Source: Prevotellaceae bacterium
Lineage (GTDB): Bacteria > Bacteroidota > Bacteroidia > Bacteroidales > UBA932
NCBI GenBank assembly: GCA_031259935.1
Contig: JAIRKV010000100.1
Coordinates: 1-7,419, forward strand
Length of the DNA stretch: 7,419 bases
Reading direction: 5' to 3'
A program made the position numbers and the translations under genes. The notes below the pieces were generated by a model. The model saw only the letters and a program-made list of their open reading frames with translations, made no database searches and was not told where the DNA came from. This document shows, one piece after another, positions 7,123 through 7,419 of this stretch (within the stretch, counting starts at the first letter, position 1; each line of letters starts with the position of its first letter).

Positions 7123-7162
7123 TTTGATAATTTGTTGCTCCTTATACCAACCTGTTATCAAA
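7123..7162. repeat. Interrupted inverted repeat (hairpin) downstream of the deacetylase gene
   Basis: TTTGATAA (7123-7130) pairs with TTATCAAA (7155-7162), and GTTG (7134-7137) with CAAC (7148-7151). A small internal loop lies between the two stems, giving an 8 + 4 bp hairpin. The apical loop reads CTCCTTATAC, the complement of the AAGGAG motif repeated at 1205-1232. No T tract follows on the plus strand, so it is not a standard terminator. It may be a 3'-UTR structure or a binding site. Confidence 0.45.
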
Positions 7163-7189
7163 ATGCAATTTGTATAAATTTATTATCAA

Positions 7190-7209
7190 TGAAATGCCTT
7201 TACATTTCA
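7190..7209. repeat. Short inverted repeat TGAAATG / CATTTCA
   Basis: TGAAATG (7190-7196) and CATTTCA (7203-7209) form a 7-bp stem around a six-base loop. It has only two G-C pairs and no following T run. It lies inside the span of the longer alternative pairing between 7156-7164 and 7214-7222. Confidence 0.35.
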
Positions 7210-7419
7210 GGTTATTTTGATACTGTTTTGGTATTAATCATTTCTTTTTTGTAATGACGGTTTGCTTCACTGTCAATCATTTTAATCTCTAATATCACAA
7301 TTCCGACAGCATGGAGCACGGAAGTGCGGCGAAACATGACGCAATTTATTCAAAGAATCTCGGTGTTTTCGCATATATTTTCTGCGGACGGTTCAGGCGA
7401 ATGCCTAACATTATTTCGT

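Larger units (their letters stand above)
7095..7419. other. Intergenic region with inverted repeats and a GC jump; no confident gene
   Basis: This stretch after the deacetylase contains no protein gene I would defend. Bases 7101-7300 are 27% GC with several short inverted repeats; 7301-7419 are 45% GC by hand count. A minus-strand frame of 41 codons (7337 to 7212) crosses the boundary, and a plus-strand frame from ATG 7311 stays open to the window end. Neither shows a recognised domain, a promoter or a ribosome-binding site. A T-rich tract at 7241-7250 preceded by a weak hairpin (ATAC/GTAT, 7221-7234) could end the deacetylase transcript. Confidence 0.5.

Noticed and set aside
7069..7254. Plus-strand 61-codon frame overlapping the end of the deacetylase gene
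   Set aside because: It begins inside the deacetylase gene in another frame, crosses hairpins and low-GC sequence, and has no recognisable feature.

Overview
The window looks like a piece of a Bacteroidota chromosome, probably Bacteroidales or a close relative. Three things suggest this. Three promoter-like sites match the Bacteroidota -7 consensus TAnnTTTG. Start codons are preceded by A/T-rich leaders without a Shine-Dalgarno sequence. The gene content includes a DUF2723/GT117 membrane protein typical of that phylum. The DNA is AT-rich, with gene interiors clearly richer in GC than the spacers.

Layout: (1) 1-1017, minus strand: the first 339 codons of a PLP-dependent class I/II aminotransferase whose 3' end lies outside the window, with a good promoter at 1044-1075. 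(2) 1018-1406: divergent intergenic region holding a 13-bp perfect hairpin with a T-rich tail, which looks like a plus-strand terminator with no gene in front of it. Directly after it is a tandem pair of an AAGGAGC-containing motif. (3) 1407-3225, plus strand: a biotin-dependent carboxyltransferase (519 aa) followed after 31 bp by a very small biotin carrier protein (75 aa). (4) 3339-6383: a 1014-aa multi-pass DUF2723 (TMEM260-like, putative O-glycosyltransferase) with its own promoter-like site. (5) 6477-7094: a 205-aa NodB/CE4 polysaccharide deacetylase. (6) 7095-7419: no confident gene. It has several overlapping inverted repeats, then an abrupt rise in GC (27% in 7101-7300, 45% in 7301-7419, counted by hand) that may mark the edge of a dispersed repeat or other foreign segment.

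How the parts fit: the carboxyltransferase and carrier are two parts of one biotin enzyme. They handle carboxyl groups on a short-chain acyl-CoA, as either a carboxylase or a methylmalonyl-CoA-type decarboxylase; the remaining subunits are not here. The DUF2723 protein and the deacetylase both point to envelope glycans or glycoproteins and may be co-transcribed, but no shared substrate can be shown. The aminotransferase is divergent and has no evident link to the rest. I see no tRNA, rRNA, CRISPR, transposase or clear new multi-gene system. The unexplained signals are in the two intergenic regions.
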